A stretch of 59,604 nucleotides of DNA from Oscillospiraceae bacterium (GTDB taxonomy: Bacteria > Bacillota > Clostridia > Oscillospirales > Acutalibacteraceae): positions 1 through 59,604 of the forward strand of contig SVOW01000016.1 of NCBI GenBank assembly GCA_015066175.1, read 5' to 3'. Made by a program: the position numbers and the translations under genes. The notes below the pieces were generated by a model. That model ran no database searches. It was not told the DNA's origin and worked only from the letters and a program-made list of their open reading frames with translations. Of this stretch, positions 34,288-42,976 are shown piece after piece. How positions within the stretch are numbered: the first letter of the stretch is position 1; each line of letters opens with the position of its first letter.

Positions 34288-35781
34288 ATGAAGTACACAA
34301 GTACAAGAAACAACGCAGTATCAGTTGACGCTGCAAAAGCAATTTCTCAGGGAATTTCAGAAGACGGCGGCCTTTTTGTGCCTATGTCATTCCCGCAGAT
34401 TTCTCTTGACGATATCAAAAAAATGTCAGAGATGTCTTACATCGAAAGAGCAAAAAAAGTTCTTTCACTTTACCTTACTGATTTCACAGAAGAAGAAATT
34501 TCTTACTGCGTAAACGGTGCTTACAAAGAAGGTAAATTTGATAGTGTTAAAGTAGCACCCGTTGTGCCCTTTGGTGATGAAGCATATATCCTTGAACTTT
34601 TCAAAGGACCTACTTGTGCTTTCAAAGATATGGCACTTCAGCTTCTTCCCTATCTCCTTACTGTTTCTGCAAAGAAAACAGTTGACGGCAAAGAAATTAT
34701 CATTCTTGTTGCAACATCAGGCGATACAGGCAAAGCAGCTCTTGAAGGCTTCAAAGATGTTGAGAAAACAAAGATTCTTGTTTTCTATCCGTCAGACGGC
34801 GTAAGCCCAATGCAGAAACTTCAGATGACAACACAGGAAGGCTCAAATGTAAGCGTTTGTGCAATTGAAGGCAACTTTGACGATGCACAAAGCGGCGTTA
34901 AAAAGATTTTCACAGACAAAGAAATCGGTGCAAAATTGGCTGAAAACAATATGCAGTTCTCATCTGCAAACTCAATCAACTGGGGCAGACTTGTTCCTCA
35001 GGTTGTATATTACATTTCTGCATACTGCGATCTTATTGCAGACGGCAGAATTGTTGCAGGTGAAAAAATAAACATCGTTGTTCCCACAGGTAACTTCGGT
35101 AACATCCTTGCTGCATACTATGCAAAACAGATGGGACTTCCCGTAAACAAATTTATCTGCGCTTCAAACGCAAATAATGTTCTCACAGATTTCATCACAA
35201 CAGGTGAATACAATAAAAACCGTGAATTCTTCACAACAACTTCTCCGTCAATGGATATTCTCATTTCATCAAACCTTGAAAGACTTCTCTATCACCTCAC
35301 AGGTTCAGACGATAAAGCAGTATCTGAAATGATGAATAAACTCAATAACGAAGGTAAATACACAGTAAGCGAAGAAGTTCTGAATGCTCTTAAGGCAGAC
35401 TTCGATGCAGGCTGCTGTTCAGACGATGAAGTAAGCGCAACTATCGCAAAGAGCTTCAAAGAAAAGAACTATCTTCCCGATACTCACACTTCAGTTGCTA
35501 TCAAAGTTTATGAAGATTATGTAAAGAGAACAGGTGACGATACAGTAACAGTTATTGCTGCAACTGCAAACCCCTACAAATTCTCAAAAGCTGTTCTCGG
35601 CGCAGTTGAAGCAGACTATGTATGTGCAGATGAATTCGAAACAGTAGATGAACTCTCCCGGGTTTCAGGAGTAAAATGCCCCGAACAGCTTGCAAATCTT
35701 AAAGGCAAAGAGCCAAGATTTACAGATATCTGCAAGAAACCCGAGATGACTGAGGTTGTCTTTAAAATGTTAGGAATCTGA
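34288..35781 (+). CDS. thrC: Threonine synthase
   Basis: ThrC converts phosphohomoserine to threonine with pyridoxal phosphate. The 497-residue protein is of the longer class: MKYTSTRNNAVSVDAAKAI at the start, PTCAFKDMALQLL with the cofactor lysine at residue 113, VATSGDTGKAALEGF and NSINWGRLVPQVVYY. The second ATG (34288) is preferred because AGAGGG directly touches the first one (34282) and is well spaced for the second. No other threonine genes are near. The leader carries a hairpin array. Confidence 0.95.
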   Translation: MKYTSTRNNAVSVDAAKAISQGISEDGGLFVPMSFPQISLDDIKKMSEMSYIERAKKVLSLYLTDFTEEEISYCVNGAYKEGKFDSVKVAPVVPFGDEAYILELFKGPTCAFKDMALQLLPYLLTVSAKKTVDGKEIIILVATSGDTGKAALEGFKDVEKTKILVFYPSDGVSPMQKLQMTTQEGSNVSVCAIEGNFDDAQSGVKKIFTDKEIGAKLAENNMQFSSANSINWGRLVPQVVYYISAYCDLIADGRIVAGEKINIVVPTGNFGNILAAYYAKQMGLPVNKFICASNANNVLTDFITTGEYNKNREFFTTTSPSMDILISSNLERLLYHLTGSDDKAVSEMMNKLNNEGKYTVSEEVLNALKADFDAGCCSDDEVSATIAKSFKEKNYLPDTHTSVAIKVYEDYVKRTGDDTVTVIAATANPYKFSKAVLGAVEADYVCADEFETVDELSRVSGVKCPEQLANLKGKEPRFTDICKKPEMTEVVFKMLGI

Positions 35782-35783
35782 TG

Positions 35784-35951
35784 TTATTTGCAAGAGTCGC
35801 AATTTTTGAATGTTGAGCAACAAGTTTCGCTTGCTGTGCATGCAGAGCTTGTGCCTACATTGATGTGACCTGCAACACATTTCTGGCCGTTTTCGTTGTA
35901 AACGCAGTTCTTTGCGTTACAAGAAATTTCCCTGATAAGATCTTTTTCCAT
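35784..35951 (-). CDS. Small cysteine-rich DUF1540 protein
   Basis: The 55-residue protein is cysteine rich: ISCNAKNCVYN, GQKCVAGHINV, SACTASETCCSTF and NCDSC give eight cysteines, suggesting metal binding. DUF1540 domains of this shape are common in spore-forming Clostridia, with no agreed function. The ATG at 35951 is preferred over one 12 codons upstream because GGAGG sits just ahead of it. It runs opposite to thrC with the stop codons two bases apart, so the two converge with no room for a terminator. Confidence 0.85.
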   Translation of the reverse strand: MEKDLIREISCNAKNCVYNENGQKCVAGHINVGTSSACTASETCCSTFKNCDSCK

Positions 35952-36045
35952 TTCATTTCGCCTCCGTTTTGAATTTGCTTTTTTCAAAGCAGTTCTATTG
36001 TTCGCAGATTTTGATTAATTATGCAATGTAAAACAGTGTATTAAC

Positions 36046-36140
36046 GTAGGGGCGTTGTTTCGGCGCCCGATAATGAAAAAACTGAACCTTAACTCATATC
36101 AGTGAGTTTTGGGAAACGGTACGGGAAACCCGTACCCTAC
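36046..36140 (+). repeat. Interspersed hairpin repeat, family A2, copy 1
   Basis: The element is bounded by GTAGGGG and CCCTAC. It contains TTTCGGCGCCCG, the stem AACTCA/TGAGTT and a strong hairpin GGTACGGG-aaa-CCCGTACC. A related element at 59267-59337 shares GTTTCGGCGCCCG and the CCCTACGAT end, but its hairpin is GGGACGG/CCGTCCC. Confidence 0.75.
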
Positions 36141-36190
36141 GATGTTGCTTCAGTTTTATGGTGCATAGGTTTTTACGAAAGGAAACTGTT

Positions 36191-36877
36191 ATGTCGTTGT
36201 ATGTAATTGGTGATACACATCTGTCTTTCGGTTCAGATAAGCCAATGGATATTTTCCGCGGCTGGCAGAATTTTGAGGAAAGACTTGAAAAAAACTGGAA
36301 TAAACTTGTAACGGATAAAGACACAGTTGTTGTGGCAGGCGATATTTCATGGGCGATGAATATTGAGGGCGCGAAAGAAGATTTCAGATTTCTTGATAAA
36401 CTCAACGGAAAAAAACTTATTATGAAAGGCAACCACGATTATTGGTGGAGCACAAAAAAGAAAGCCGATGAATTTTTTGAAAAAAACGGTTTTTCAACAT
36501 TGAATATTCTTTTCAACAATGCCTACAGAATAGGTGATGTTGCAGTGTGCGGTTCACGCGGTTGGTTTTATGACGGCGAAAAAGACAAAAAAGTTCTTCT
36601 CCGTGAAGCGGGCAGGCTGAGAATGTCAATTAATGAAGCCAAAAAACTTGGCGGCGAGCCTGTTGTGTTTCTTCACTATCCGCCATTGAGCCGCGATGCC
36701 GTGTGCGAAGAGATTTACAATGTGCTCATAGAAGAAGGCATAAAACGTTGCTATTATGCCCATCTTCACGGCCCGTCTCATAATTATGCGTTCACAGGTG
36801 AACGTGACGGCATCAAATTCTCGTTAATTTCAGGTGATTTCCTTAACTTTTGCCCAAAACTCGTTGAAAAAAACTGA
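36191..36877 (+). CDS. Calcineurin-like metallophosphoesterase
   Basis: The 228-residue protein has all five motif regions of the two-metal phosphoesterase fold: VIGDTHLSF, VVAGDISWAMN, MKGNHDYWW, VFLHYPPLS and YYAHLHGPSHNY. No signal peptide or membrane helix is present, so it acts in the cytoplasm. The start at 36191 follows AAAGGAAA; an in-frame ATG 33 bases upstream lacks a site. The substrate is unknown. It is transcribed alone, ahead of the tig promoter. Confidence 0.88.
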   Translation: MSLYVIGDTHLSFGSDKPMDIFRGWQNFEERLEKNWNKLVTDKDTVVVAGDISWAMNIEGAKEDFRFLDKLNGKKLIMKGNHDYWWSTKKKADEFFEKNGFSTLNILFNNAYRIGDVAVCGSRGWFYDGEKDKKVLLREAGRLRMSINEAKKLGGEPVVFLHYPPLSRDAVCEEIYNVLIEEGIKRCYYAHLHGPSHNYAFTGERDGIKFSLISGDFLNFCPKLVEKN

Positions 36878-36913
36878 CTTTTTATGACGAATTGACGATA
36901 TGTCAGTAAAAGG

Positions 36914-36942
36914 TTGAAATTAAGGAAAATATTTGATAAAAT
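36914..36942 (+). promoter_or_regulatory. Promoter of tig
   Basis: TTGAAA (36914-36919) and TAAAAT (36937-36942) are separated by 17 bases, 40 bases upstream of the trigger-factor start. Confidence 0.75.
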
Positions 36943-36981
36943 AAATCAGTTAATATTTACTCAAAATGGAGGACTAAAAAA

Positions 36982-38433
36982 ATGAGCTTGAAATCAGCAA
37001 ACAAAGTTGAAACAAATGTGTATTCTGTTGAGGTTGAAATTTCTGCAGAACAGCTCGCAGAAGCTACTGTAAAAGCTTACAACCAGCAGAAGAAAAAAAT
37101 TGCACTTCCCGGCTTCCGTAAAGGTAAAGCTCCCAAGGCAATGATCGAAAAATTATACGGCGAAGGCTTCTTCTACGAAGATGCTCTCGACATTCTCTAT
37201 CCCGACGTTGTAGGTGAAGCAATCGAAGAAGCAAAGCTTGAAATCGTTGCAGCTCCCTATGATGTTGAAATCACAAAGCTTGACAAAGAAGGCGCAGCAC
37301 TCACACTTAAAGTTACTGTAAAACCCGATGTTGAGCTTGGCGCTTACAAAGGCCTTAAAGCAGAAAAAGAATCTGCAGAAGCAACTGATGAAGAAGTAGA
37401 TGCAGAAATCAAAAATCTCCTTGAAAGAAACTCACGTCTTGTAACAGTTGAAGACAGAGCAGTTGTTTCAGGCGATATCACAGACATTAACTTCGAAGGT
37501 TTTGTTGACGGCGTTGCATTCGACGGCGGTAAAGGCGAAAACTTCGACCTTGAAATCGGTTCAGGTCAGTTCATTCCCGGCTTTGAAGATCAGATTATCG
37601 GCAAAAACGCAGGCGAAGAATTTGATGTTAACGTAACATTCCCCACAGAATATGCTCCTGAACTTGCAGGTAAAGATGCAACTTTCAAAGTTAAAGTTAA
37701 CGAAATCAAATCAAAAGAATATCCCGAACTTGACGATGAATTCGCAAAAGATGTAAGCGAATTTGATACACTTGATGAACTCAAAGCAGACATCAAAGCT
37801 AAAATCTCAGAAAGCAAAGCTCAGAGAGCAAAAGACGCTTTTGAATCAGCTCTTCTCAAACAGGTTTGCGAAGGCGCAACTGTAGAAATTCCTCAGGTTA
37901 TGATTGATAACAAAGCTGACGAAATGAAACAGCAGACAGAACAGCAGATGGCTCAGCAGGGTCTGGCACTTGATATCTACCTTCAGTACATGGGTCTCTC
38001 AATGGACAAATACATGGAAGACCTTAAAGCTCAGGCAGAAATTCAGGTTAAAACACGCCTTGCTCTTGAAAAAATCGTTGAAGTTGAAGCAATCGAAGCA
38101 ACAGATGCAGACGTTGATGCAGAATTTGCAAAATATGCTGAAATGTACAAAATGGATGTTGACACTCTCAAGAAGTTCATCAATCCTGAAGAACTCAAAA
38201 AAGACCTTGCAATCGGCAAAGCTGTAGACTTCATTGTTGAAAATGCAAAAGTAGGTAAACCTGCAGCAAAGAAAGCAACAAAGAAAGCTGAAGCAGCAGA
38301 AGGCGAAGAAAAGCCTGCAAAGAAACCCGCAGCTAAAAAAACAACAACTAAAAAAGCAGCAGAAGGCGAAGAAAAGCCTGCAAAGAAACCTGCAGCAAAG
38401 AAAACAGCTAAAAAAGAAGAAGCTGCTGAATAA
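36982..38433 (+). CDS. tig: Trigger factor with an extended lysine-rich tail
   Basis: Trigger factor binds ribosomes and helps new chains fold. The 483-residue protein has the ribosome-binding signature LPGFRKGKAPKAMIEKLYG in its N-terminal domain, an FKBP-type isomerase domain around residues 150-240, and a helical chaperone domain. After about residue 424 there is an unusual tail of some 57 residues made of alanine, lysine, proline and glutamate. It contains a 21-residue direct repeat around AEGEEKPAKKPAAKKT. The family normally ends near 430-450. It precedes clpP and clpX, the usual quality-control order. Confidence 0.96.
   Translation: MSLKSANKVETNVYSVEVEISAEQLAEATVKAYNQQKKKIALPGFRKGKAPKAMIEKLYGEGFFYEDALDILYPDVVGEAIEEAKLEIVAAPYDVEITKLDKEGAALTLKVTVKPDVELGAYKGLKAEKESAEATDEEVDAEIKNLLERNSRLVTVEDRAVVSGDITDINFEGFVDGVAFDGGKGENFDLEIGSGQFIPGFEDQIIGKNAGEEFDVNVTFPTEYAPELAGKDATFKVKVNEIKSKEYPELDDEFAKDVSEFDTLDELKADIKAKISESKAQRAKDAFESALLKQVCEGATVEIPQVMIDNKADEMKQQTEQQMAQQGLALDIYLQYMGLSMDKYMEDLKAQAEIQVKTRLALEKIVEVEAIEATDADVDAEFAKYAEMYKMDVDTLKKFINPEELKKDLAIGKAVDFIVENAKVGKPAAKKATKKAEAAEGEEKPAKKPAAKKTTTKKAAEGEEKPAKKPAAKKTAKKEEAAE
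38293..38418 (+). repeat. In-frame 63-bp tandem repeat in the tig tail
   Basis: Two near-identical 63-base units start at about 38293 and 38356, each encoding AAEGEEKPAKKPAAKK followed by a short variable part. The unit is exactly 21 codons long, so change in copy number would keep the frame. Confidence 0.8.
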
Positions 38434-38489
38434 TTAACATAAATTTAACCTAAAATGTGTCATAGGTAAACTAAAAAGGAGGCATCATT

Positions 38490-39071
38490 ATGAGTTTAGT
38501 ACCTTATGTAATAGAACAGACAAACAGAGGCGAACGTTCATACGATATTTTCTCTCGTCTTCTCAGTGACAGAATCATTGTTCTCTCTGACGAAGTAAAC
38601 GATGCAACTGCAAGTATCGTTGTTGCACAGTTGCTTTTCCTTGAAGGTCAGGATGCCGATAAAGACATCAGCCTTTACATCAACAGCCCCGGCGGCTCAG
38701 TAACTGCAGGTCTTGCAATTTATGACACAATGCAGTACATCAAGTGTGATGTTTCAACAATTTGCATGGGCATGGCAGCTTCAATGGGAGCATTCCTTCT
38801 GTCATCAGGTGCAAAGGGTAAGAGATTCGCACTTCCCAACAGCGAAATTATGATTCACCAGCCTCTTGGCGGTGCAAAAGGTCAGGCAACTGAAATCGAA
38901 ATCGCTGCAAAGCATATCCTCAAGACTAAAGAAAATCTCAACAGAATCCTTTCTGAAAACACAGGCAAGCCTATTGATGTTATCGCAAGGGATACTGACA
39001 GAGATAATTTCATGAGCGCACAGGAAGCAATGGAATACGGTCTTATCGATAAAGTAATTTACAAAAGATAA
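38490..39071 (+). CDS. clpP: ATP-dependent Clp protease proteolytic subunit
   Basis: ClpP forms the barrel-shaped serine protease used by ClpX. The 193 residues carry the complete catalytic triad: Ser98 in GMAASMGAF, His123 in MIHQPLGG and Asp172 in DTDRDNFM. The N-terminal [15 protein letters not shown] is typical. It follows AAAGGAGG. It lies between tig and clpX, 15 bases before the latter. Confidence 0.98.
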   Translation: MSLVPYVIEQTNRGERSYDIFSRLLSDRIIVLSDEVNDATASIVVAQLLFLEGQDADKDISLYINSPGGSVTAGLAIYDTMQYIKCDVSTICMGMAASMGAFLLSSGAKGKRFALPNSEIMIHQPLGGAKGQATEIEIAAKHILKTKENLNRILSENTGKPIDVIARDTDRDNFMSAQEAMEYGLIDKVIYKR

Positions 39072-39086
39072 CGGGAGTATTTTATA

Positions 39087-40340
39087 ATGTCTAAAAATGA
39101 AGGCACAAAAAGTTCTGTATTTTGCTCTTTCTGCGGTAAAAGTCAGGCACAGGTCCGTAAAATGATTGCAGGTCAGGGTGTTTATATCTGCGATGAATGT
39201 GTTGACCTCTGCCGCGATATTATCGAAGAAGAAATGGGCACAAAACGCAGAGCACGTAAAGTGGAAGTCAAGGAAAAACCTAAACTGCCCAAACCCCGTG
39301 AAATCAAAGAAAAACTCGATGAATACGTTATCGGCCAGGAAGACGCAAAGGTTGTGTTGAGCGTTGCTGTGTATAACCACTATAAGCGAATCAATTCTAT
39401 TGATGACGGTGATGTTGATATTCAGAAGAGTAACGTTATTATGCTGGGTTCAACAGGTGTAGGTAAAACTATGCTTGCCCAGACTCTTGCAAAAATTCTC
39501 GATGTACCCTTTGCTATTGCAGATGCAACAACTCTCACTGAAGCAGGTTACGTCGGTGAAGACGTTGAAAATATTCTTTTAAGACTTATTCAGGCTGCAG
39601 ATTTTGACGTTGAAAAAGCCGAAAGAGGTATTATCTACGTTGACGAAATCGACAAAATTGCAAGAAAATCTGAAAATCCCTCAATCACCCGTGATGTAAG
39701 CGGTGAAGGTGTTCAGCAGGCACTTCTTAAAATCCTTGAAGGCACTGTTGCAAATGTTCCTCCTCAGGGCGGAAGAAAACATCCTCAGCAGGAATTTATT
39801 CAGATTGATACAACAAATATCCTTTTCATCTGCGGCGGTGCTTTTGACGGAATTGAAAAAATCATCGAAAAACGCACAGGCAACAACGGTGCTCTCGGCT
39901 TCGGTGCTGATGTGAAAGGTAAAGAAGAAAGAAAATCTGAAAATATTAGAAACAAGGTTATCCATCAGGACCTTGTAAAGTTTGGTCTTATCCCTGAAAT
40001 TGTTGGTCGTCTTCCCATAGTGACTGTTCTTCAGGAACTTGACGAAGATGCACTTGTTCAGATTATGACCGAGCCTAAAAACGCACTTGTCAAACAGTAT
40101 AAAAAGCTTTTCTCAATGGACGAAGTTGATTTGTCTTTTGACGATGACGCACTCCACGCCATCGCAAAGAAAACTCTTGAAAAAGAAACAGGTGCACGTG
40201 GTCTTCGCTCAATAACTGAGAATATCCTGCTTCCCATAATGTACGATATTCCCTCAGATGAAAAAGTACAGAGCGTGCAGATTACAAAAGAATGCGTTGA
40301 AAAAAACGAAAATCCTATAGTCCTTTTTAAAGAAAACTAA
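39087..40340 (+). CDS. clpX: ATP-dependent unfoldase ClpX
   Basis: ClpX unfolds tagged proteins and feeds them to ClpP. The 417-residue protein has the N-terminal zinc domain (Cys13, Cys16, Cys35, Cys38), Walker A GSTGVGKT, Walker [10 protein letters not shown], the pore loop [11 protein letters not shown] and the C-terminal [13 protein letters not shown]. Length is typical. A strong terminator follows the stop codon. Confidence 0.98.
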   Translation: MSKNEGTKSSVFCSFCGKSQAQVRKMIAGQGVYICDECVDLCRDIIEEEMGTKRRARKVEVKEKPKLPKPREIKEKLDEYVIGQEDAKVVLSVAVYNHYKRINSIDDGDVDIQKSNVIMLGSTGVGKTMLAQTLAKILDVPFAIADATTLTEAGYVGEDVENILLRLIQAADFDVEKAERGIIYVDEIDKIARKSENPSITRDVSGEGVQQALLKILEGTVANVPPQGGRKHPQQEFIQIDTTNILFICGGAFDGIEKIIEKRTGNNGALGFGADVKGKEERKSENIRNKVIHQDLVKFGLIPEIVGRLPIVTVLQELDEDALVQIMTEPKNALVKQYKKLFSMDEVDLSFDDDALHAIAKKTLEKETGARGLRSITENILLPIMYDIPSDEKVQSVQITKECVEKNENPIVLFKEN

Positions 40341-40350
40341 ACAAGCTCAG

Positions 40351-40386
40351 ATCACTGTCAGTAATTCCCTGACAGTGATTTTTTTT
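40351..40386 (+). terminator. Terminator after clpX
   Basis: ATCACTGTCAG and CTGACAGTGAT form a perfect stem with a short loop, followed by TTTTTTTT. It ends the tig-clpP-clpX unit. Confidence 0.95.
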
Positions 40387-40419
40387 GTAAGAGTGTGAAT
40401 GCATTATAATCTGAGTCGG

Positions 40420-40500
40420 CGTATTATAATTGAAGTAATAGGTAAGAAGTAAGAGTGAATAAGTGTGGGTGGACTCCGTCCACACATGATTATATAATTT
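40420..40500 (+). repeat. Interspersed repeat, family B, copy 2
   Basis: It is nearly identical to 6770-6850, including GGTAAGAAGTAAGAGTG and the TGGAC/GTCCA hairpin. It starts about 35 bases after the clpX terminator and runs into a long inverted repeat. Confidence 0.8.
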
Positions 40501-40522
40501 GTTGTCACAAATTATATAATCA
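40487..40522. repeat. Perfect 15-bp inverted repeat
   Basis: TGATTATATAATTTG (40487-40501) and CAAATTATATAATCA (40508-40522) are exact complements with a six-base loop. It bridges the family B repeat and the hairpin array. Confidence 0.85.
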
Positions 40523-40620
40523 GTGATATTTTGCTACGCAAAGTGATATTGCGTTGCAGTGATATATCGCTTACGCGATGTGATATATTTCCTGACGGAA
40601 ATGTTTCGGGTCTGCGACGC
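40521..40620 (-). repeat. Hairpin array with conserved ATATCAC linkers, copy 2 (inverted)
   Basis: Read on the minus strand, GCGTCGCAGACCCGAAACA is followed by stems ATTTCC/GGAAAT, ATCGC/GCGAT, TGC/GCA and TTTGC/GCAAA, each separated by a TATCAC-type linker. This is the order of the array at 34135 with mostly different stems. No gene is adjacent. Confidence 0.85.
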
Positions 40621-40634
40621 AATCATATAACGAT

Positions 40635-41230
40635 AAATTATAATTTGTCGAAATGTCTGCCAAGCCTTCCCCTCGAGGGGAAGGTGGGTTTTGCAACGCA
40701 AAACTCGGATGAGGTGGAAAGGTAAGAATTTAAGTAAACCAAAGTAAAAATACGAAAACTGCGTTTTCTACACCTCATCAGTCACCTTGCGGTGACAGCT
40801 TCTCCTCAAGGAGAAGCCGAATTAACATCCCGATAAATTATAATTTATATGCATATTACGGCTACAGTCTCCCCTTAAAAACGTAAGGGGAGATGTCATT
40901 TTCGTATGGAAATGACAGAGGGGATTTTTCGTTGAAAATTATAATTTAACGGGTGATTGAGATTTTGAAATAGCCTTCTCCTGCGGGAGAAGGGGGACCG
41001 CGTAAGCGGTGGATGAGGAGAAAAACAAAAAATTTTCAAGCCTTACGCCTCATCAGTCACCTTTCGGTGACAGCTTCCCACACCGGGGAAGCCTGATGTT
41101 AAAATTAATTAAACGCTAAATTATAATTTATATGTATATTCAGGCTATATGCTCCCCTTGAAAATGCAAGGGGAGCTGTCGGAATCTGCGATTCTGACTG
41201 AGGGGATTTTTTCGTTGAAAATTATAATTT
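40635..41230. repeat. Array of four palindrome-bounded cassettes
   Basis: The palindrome AAATTATAATTT occurs at 40635, 40835, 40936, 41118 and 41219. Between these lie four cassettes of two alternating kinds. Long cassettes (40647-40834, 40948-41117) begin with a CTTCYCC/GGRGAAG-type hairpin, carry a variable hairpin, then GGATGAGG pairing with CCTCATC, and end with a GAGAAGC-like part. Short cassettes (40847-40935, 41130-41218) are both exactly 89 bp and carry CTCCCCTT/AAGGGGAG plus a variable hairpin. No gene is supported in the whole stretch 40387-41240. Confidence 0.85.
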
Positions 41231-41249
41231 TCACTTATATTACCTGATT

Positions 41250-41684
41250 TCAAAGAAACTCTCTTATCTGTACAGCTAATTCTTCTTCCAGATTAATGAG
41301 TTTTTTGCAGATGTCTTTTGACACTTCATCTGCTGCTTTATATTTATTCAGATATTCATTAAGCGATTTCACGCCCATATTGCAGCCGTCTGTAATAAGG
41401 TCTGCAACGGTTTTGTCTGAATCATTCAGGGCAAGCTTCACATTTGTTTTCATCCACGACATACCTTTTGCCATAGGATTAGGCTCTTTTCCGTCGTCTT
41501 TGTATTTGTCAAGAAGCATCTGCAATTCTTTGTCAAGCTTTTTGTGCTGACTTTTGTTATCTTCAAGAATTTTTCTGAATTTTTCGTCTTTCACATATTT
41601 AAGCACATCGTCAATTGACGATACACCCATTTTAACTCCTGCATCACATTCTCTGAGAAGTCTTATTGTGTCTTGTTCTATCAT
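41250..41684 (-). CDS. Ferritin-like helical protein (DUF2383-like)
   Basis: The 144-residue protein is predicted to be a four-helix bundle. It starts IEQDTIRLLRECDAGVKMGVSSIDDVLKYV and carries DNKSQHKKLDKELQMLLDKY, AKGMSWMKTNVKLAL and SLNEYLNKYKAADEVSKDICKKLINLEEELA. This arrangement resembles DUF2383/PA2169-type ferritin-like proteins seen in many Clostridia. Metal-binding residues are not clear. No signal peptide. AAAGGAGAA precedes the ATG. It is downstream of the flavoprotein pair but separated by a terminator, so probably a separate unit. Function unknown. Confidence 0.7.
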   Translation of the reverse strand: MIEQDTIRLLRECDAGVKMGVSSIDDVLKYVKDEKFRKILEDNKSQHKKLDKELQMLLDKYKDDGKEPNPMAKGMSWMKTNVKLALNDSDKTVADLITDGCNMGVKSLNEYLNKYKAADEVSKDICKKLINLEEELAVQIREFL

Positions 41685-41727
41685 TTGATTTTCTCCTTTC
41701 GCTTTTTATCAGTATTTGCAGAAAGGT

Positions 41728-41759
41728 AAAAAATAAACCCTGCTTGTTCAGCAGGGTTT
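41728..41759 (-). terminator. Terminator after the flavin reductase gene
   Basis: On the minus strand AAACCCTGCT and AGCAGGGTTT form a perfect ten-pair stem followed by ATTTTTT. Confidence 0.92.
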
Positions 41760-41772
41760 GTTTTGTAATGTT

Positions 41773-42975
41773 TTATTTTGCCACAGGCACATCGATTACA
41801 AGGTCTGTAAGGGGGAATGAGCAACAGGGATGGATGCAACCGAATTTGTAGTCTGCAAGTCTGCGGTATTCAAGGTGCTTCGGCACATAAACCTTACCTG
41901 AAAGAAGGTGTGAATGGCAGAAACCACACTCACCGCTTCTGCAACGTGAAGGAACAGAAATGCCATTCTTTTCAAGAGTCTGCATAACGGAATCAGCAGT
42001 GTTAGCTTTAACTGTCCACTCTTTATCCTGAATTGTAACTTTGATTGTTACTTCTTCGGGGATATCTGCAGGATAATCTTCCTGTGTGCCGGGGTTATGG
42101 AATTCGCCGAACATTTCGTGGCGGATGTATTTTCTTTCAAGTTTTAATTTTTCAATTTCTTTGTCAACAAATTCATACATCTGCTGAGGTCCGCAAATGA
42201 AAATTGAATAGGGCTCATCTTTGGGAGCAAGCGCTTTGATACGTTTTGCATCAATGAAACCTTTTCTGCAGCCTCTGGGGATTTTTGCATATTTGTCGCT
42301 CAGGAAATGAACAACTTTGATTTTATCACATTTTTCTTCAAGCTCTTTAAGTTCATCTTTGAAGAGAATGTTATCAACATTACGGCTACCGTAAAGGAGA
42401 GTCATTTCAAAATCTTCGTCGCCGTCTGCAATAGCATTTGCCATTGAAATAAAGGGAGTGATACCGCTACCGCCTGCAATACAGATAACTTTCTTTGCAT
42501 CGCGGATGGGCTGATATTCGAAGTTACCTGAAGGAGCAGAAACTTCAACTTTTGTGCCTACTTCCCAATTGTCAAAAATGTATTTTGACATAAGGCCGCC
42601 GCCAACCAATTTGATTGTGAGCACATATTTGCCTTCAAGGCTGTCTTTGGGTGAAGATGAAATTGAATATGCACGTGTTACGGGCATACCTTCGATTGTT
42701 TCAAAAACTGTAAGGTATTTACCTGCACCGAAGTATGCAAGCTGAGTTGTGCCTCTTTCTTCATCGGGAACGAGTGTGAAGCTTTTACAATCTTTTGCAC
42801 GAACTTTTACATCAGCAACTTTAAGATACTGTCTTTTGGGATGAAGTGCTTTTGCAAGTACGGTTGCGTTATCAGAAAATGTAGGGAATTTTGCTTCAGC
42901 TGCTTCAAATCTCTTGTTACGGTCTGACAACATGGGGAAAAATTTTCTTGCTTTTAATGATTTTAAATCTGCCAT
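41773..42975 (-). CDS. FAD-dependent reductase with C-terminal 2Fe-2S ferredoxin domain
   Basis: The 400-residue protein has three parts: an FAD-binding barrel with RAYSISSSP, an NAD(P)-binding domain with GGSGITPFISMANAI and ICGPQQMYEF, and a plant-type ferredoxin domain with CRSGECGFC and a later CIHPC. This is the plan of phenol hydroxylase or benzoate dioxygenase reductases. An N-terminal extension of about 45 residues precedes the FAD domain. No signal peptide. It follows the CrtI-like gene with one base between them, so the two are co-transcribed and may pass electrons between NAD(P)H and the partner flavoprotein. Substrate unknown. Confidence 0.85.
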   Translation of the reverse strand: MADLKSLKARKFFPMLSDRNKRFEAAEAKFPTFSDNATVLAKALHPKRQYLKVADVKVRAKDCKSFTLVPDEERGTTQLAYFGAGKYLTVFETIEGMPVTRAYSISSSPKDSLEGKYVLTIKLVGGGLMSKYIFDNWEVGTKVEVSAPSGNFEYQPIRDAKKVICIAGGSGITPFISMANAIADGDEDFEMTLLYGSRNVDNILFKDELKELEEKCDKIKVVHFLSDKYAKIPRGCRKGFIDAKRIKALAPKDEPYSIFICGPQQMYEFVDKEIEKLKLERKYIRHEMFGEFHNPGTQEDYPADIPEEVTIKVTIQDKEWTVKANTADSVMQTLEKNGISVPSRCRSGECGFCHSHLLSGKVYVPKHLEYRRLADYKFGCIHPCCSFPLTDLVIDVPVAK

Positions 42976-42976
42976 C

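Noticed and set aside
40531-40725. Open frame of 64 codons in the repeat region
   Set aside because: It runs through the hairpin array and cassette border, has no ribosome site and its sequence is explained by the repeats.
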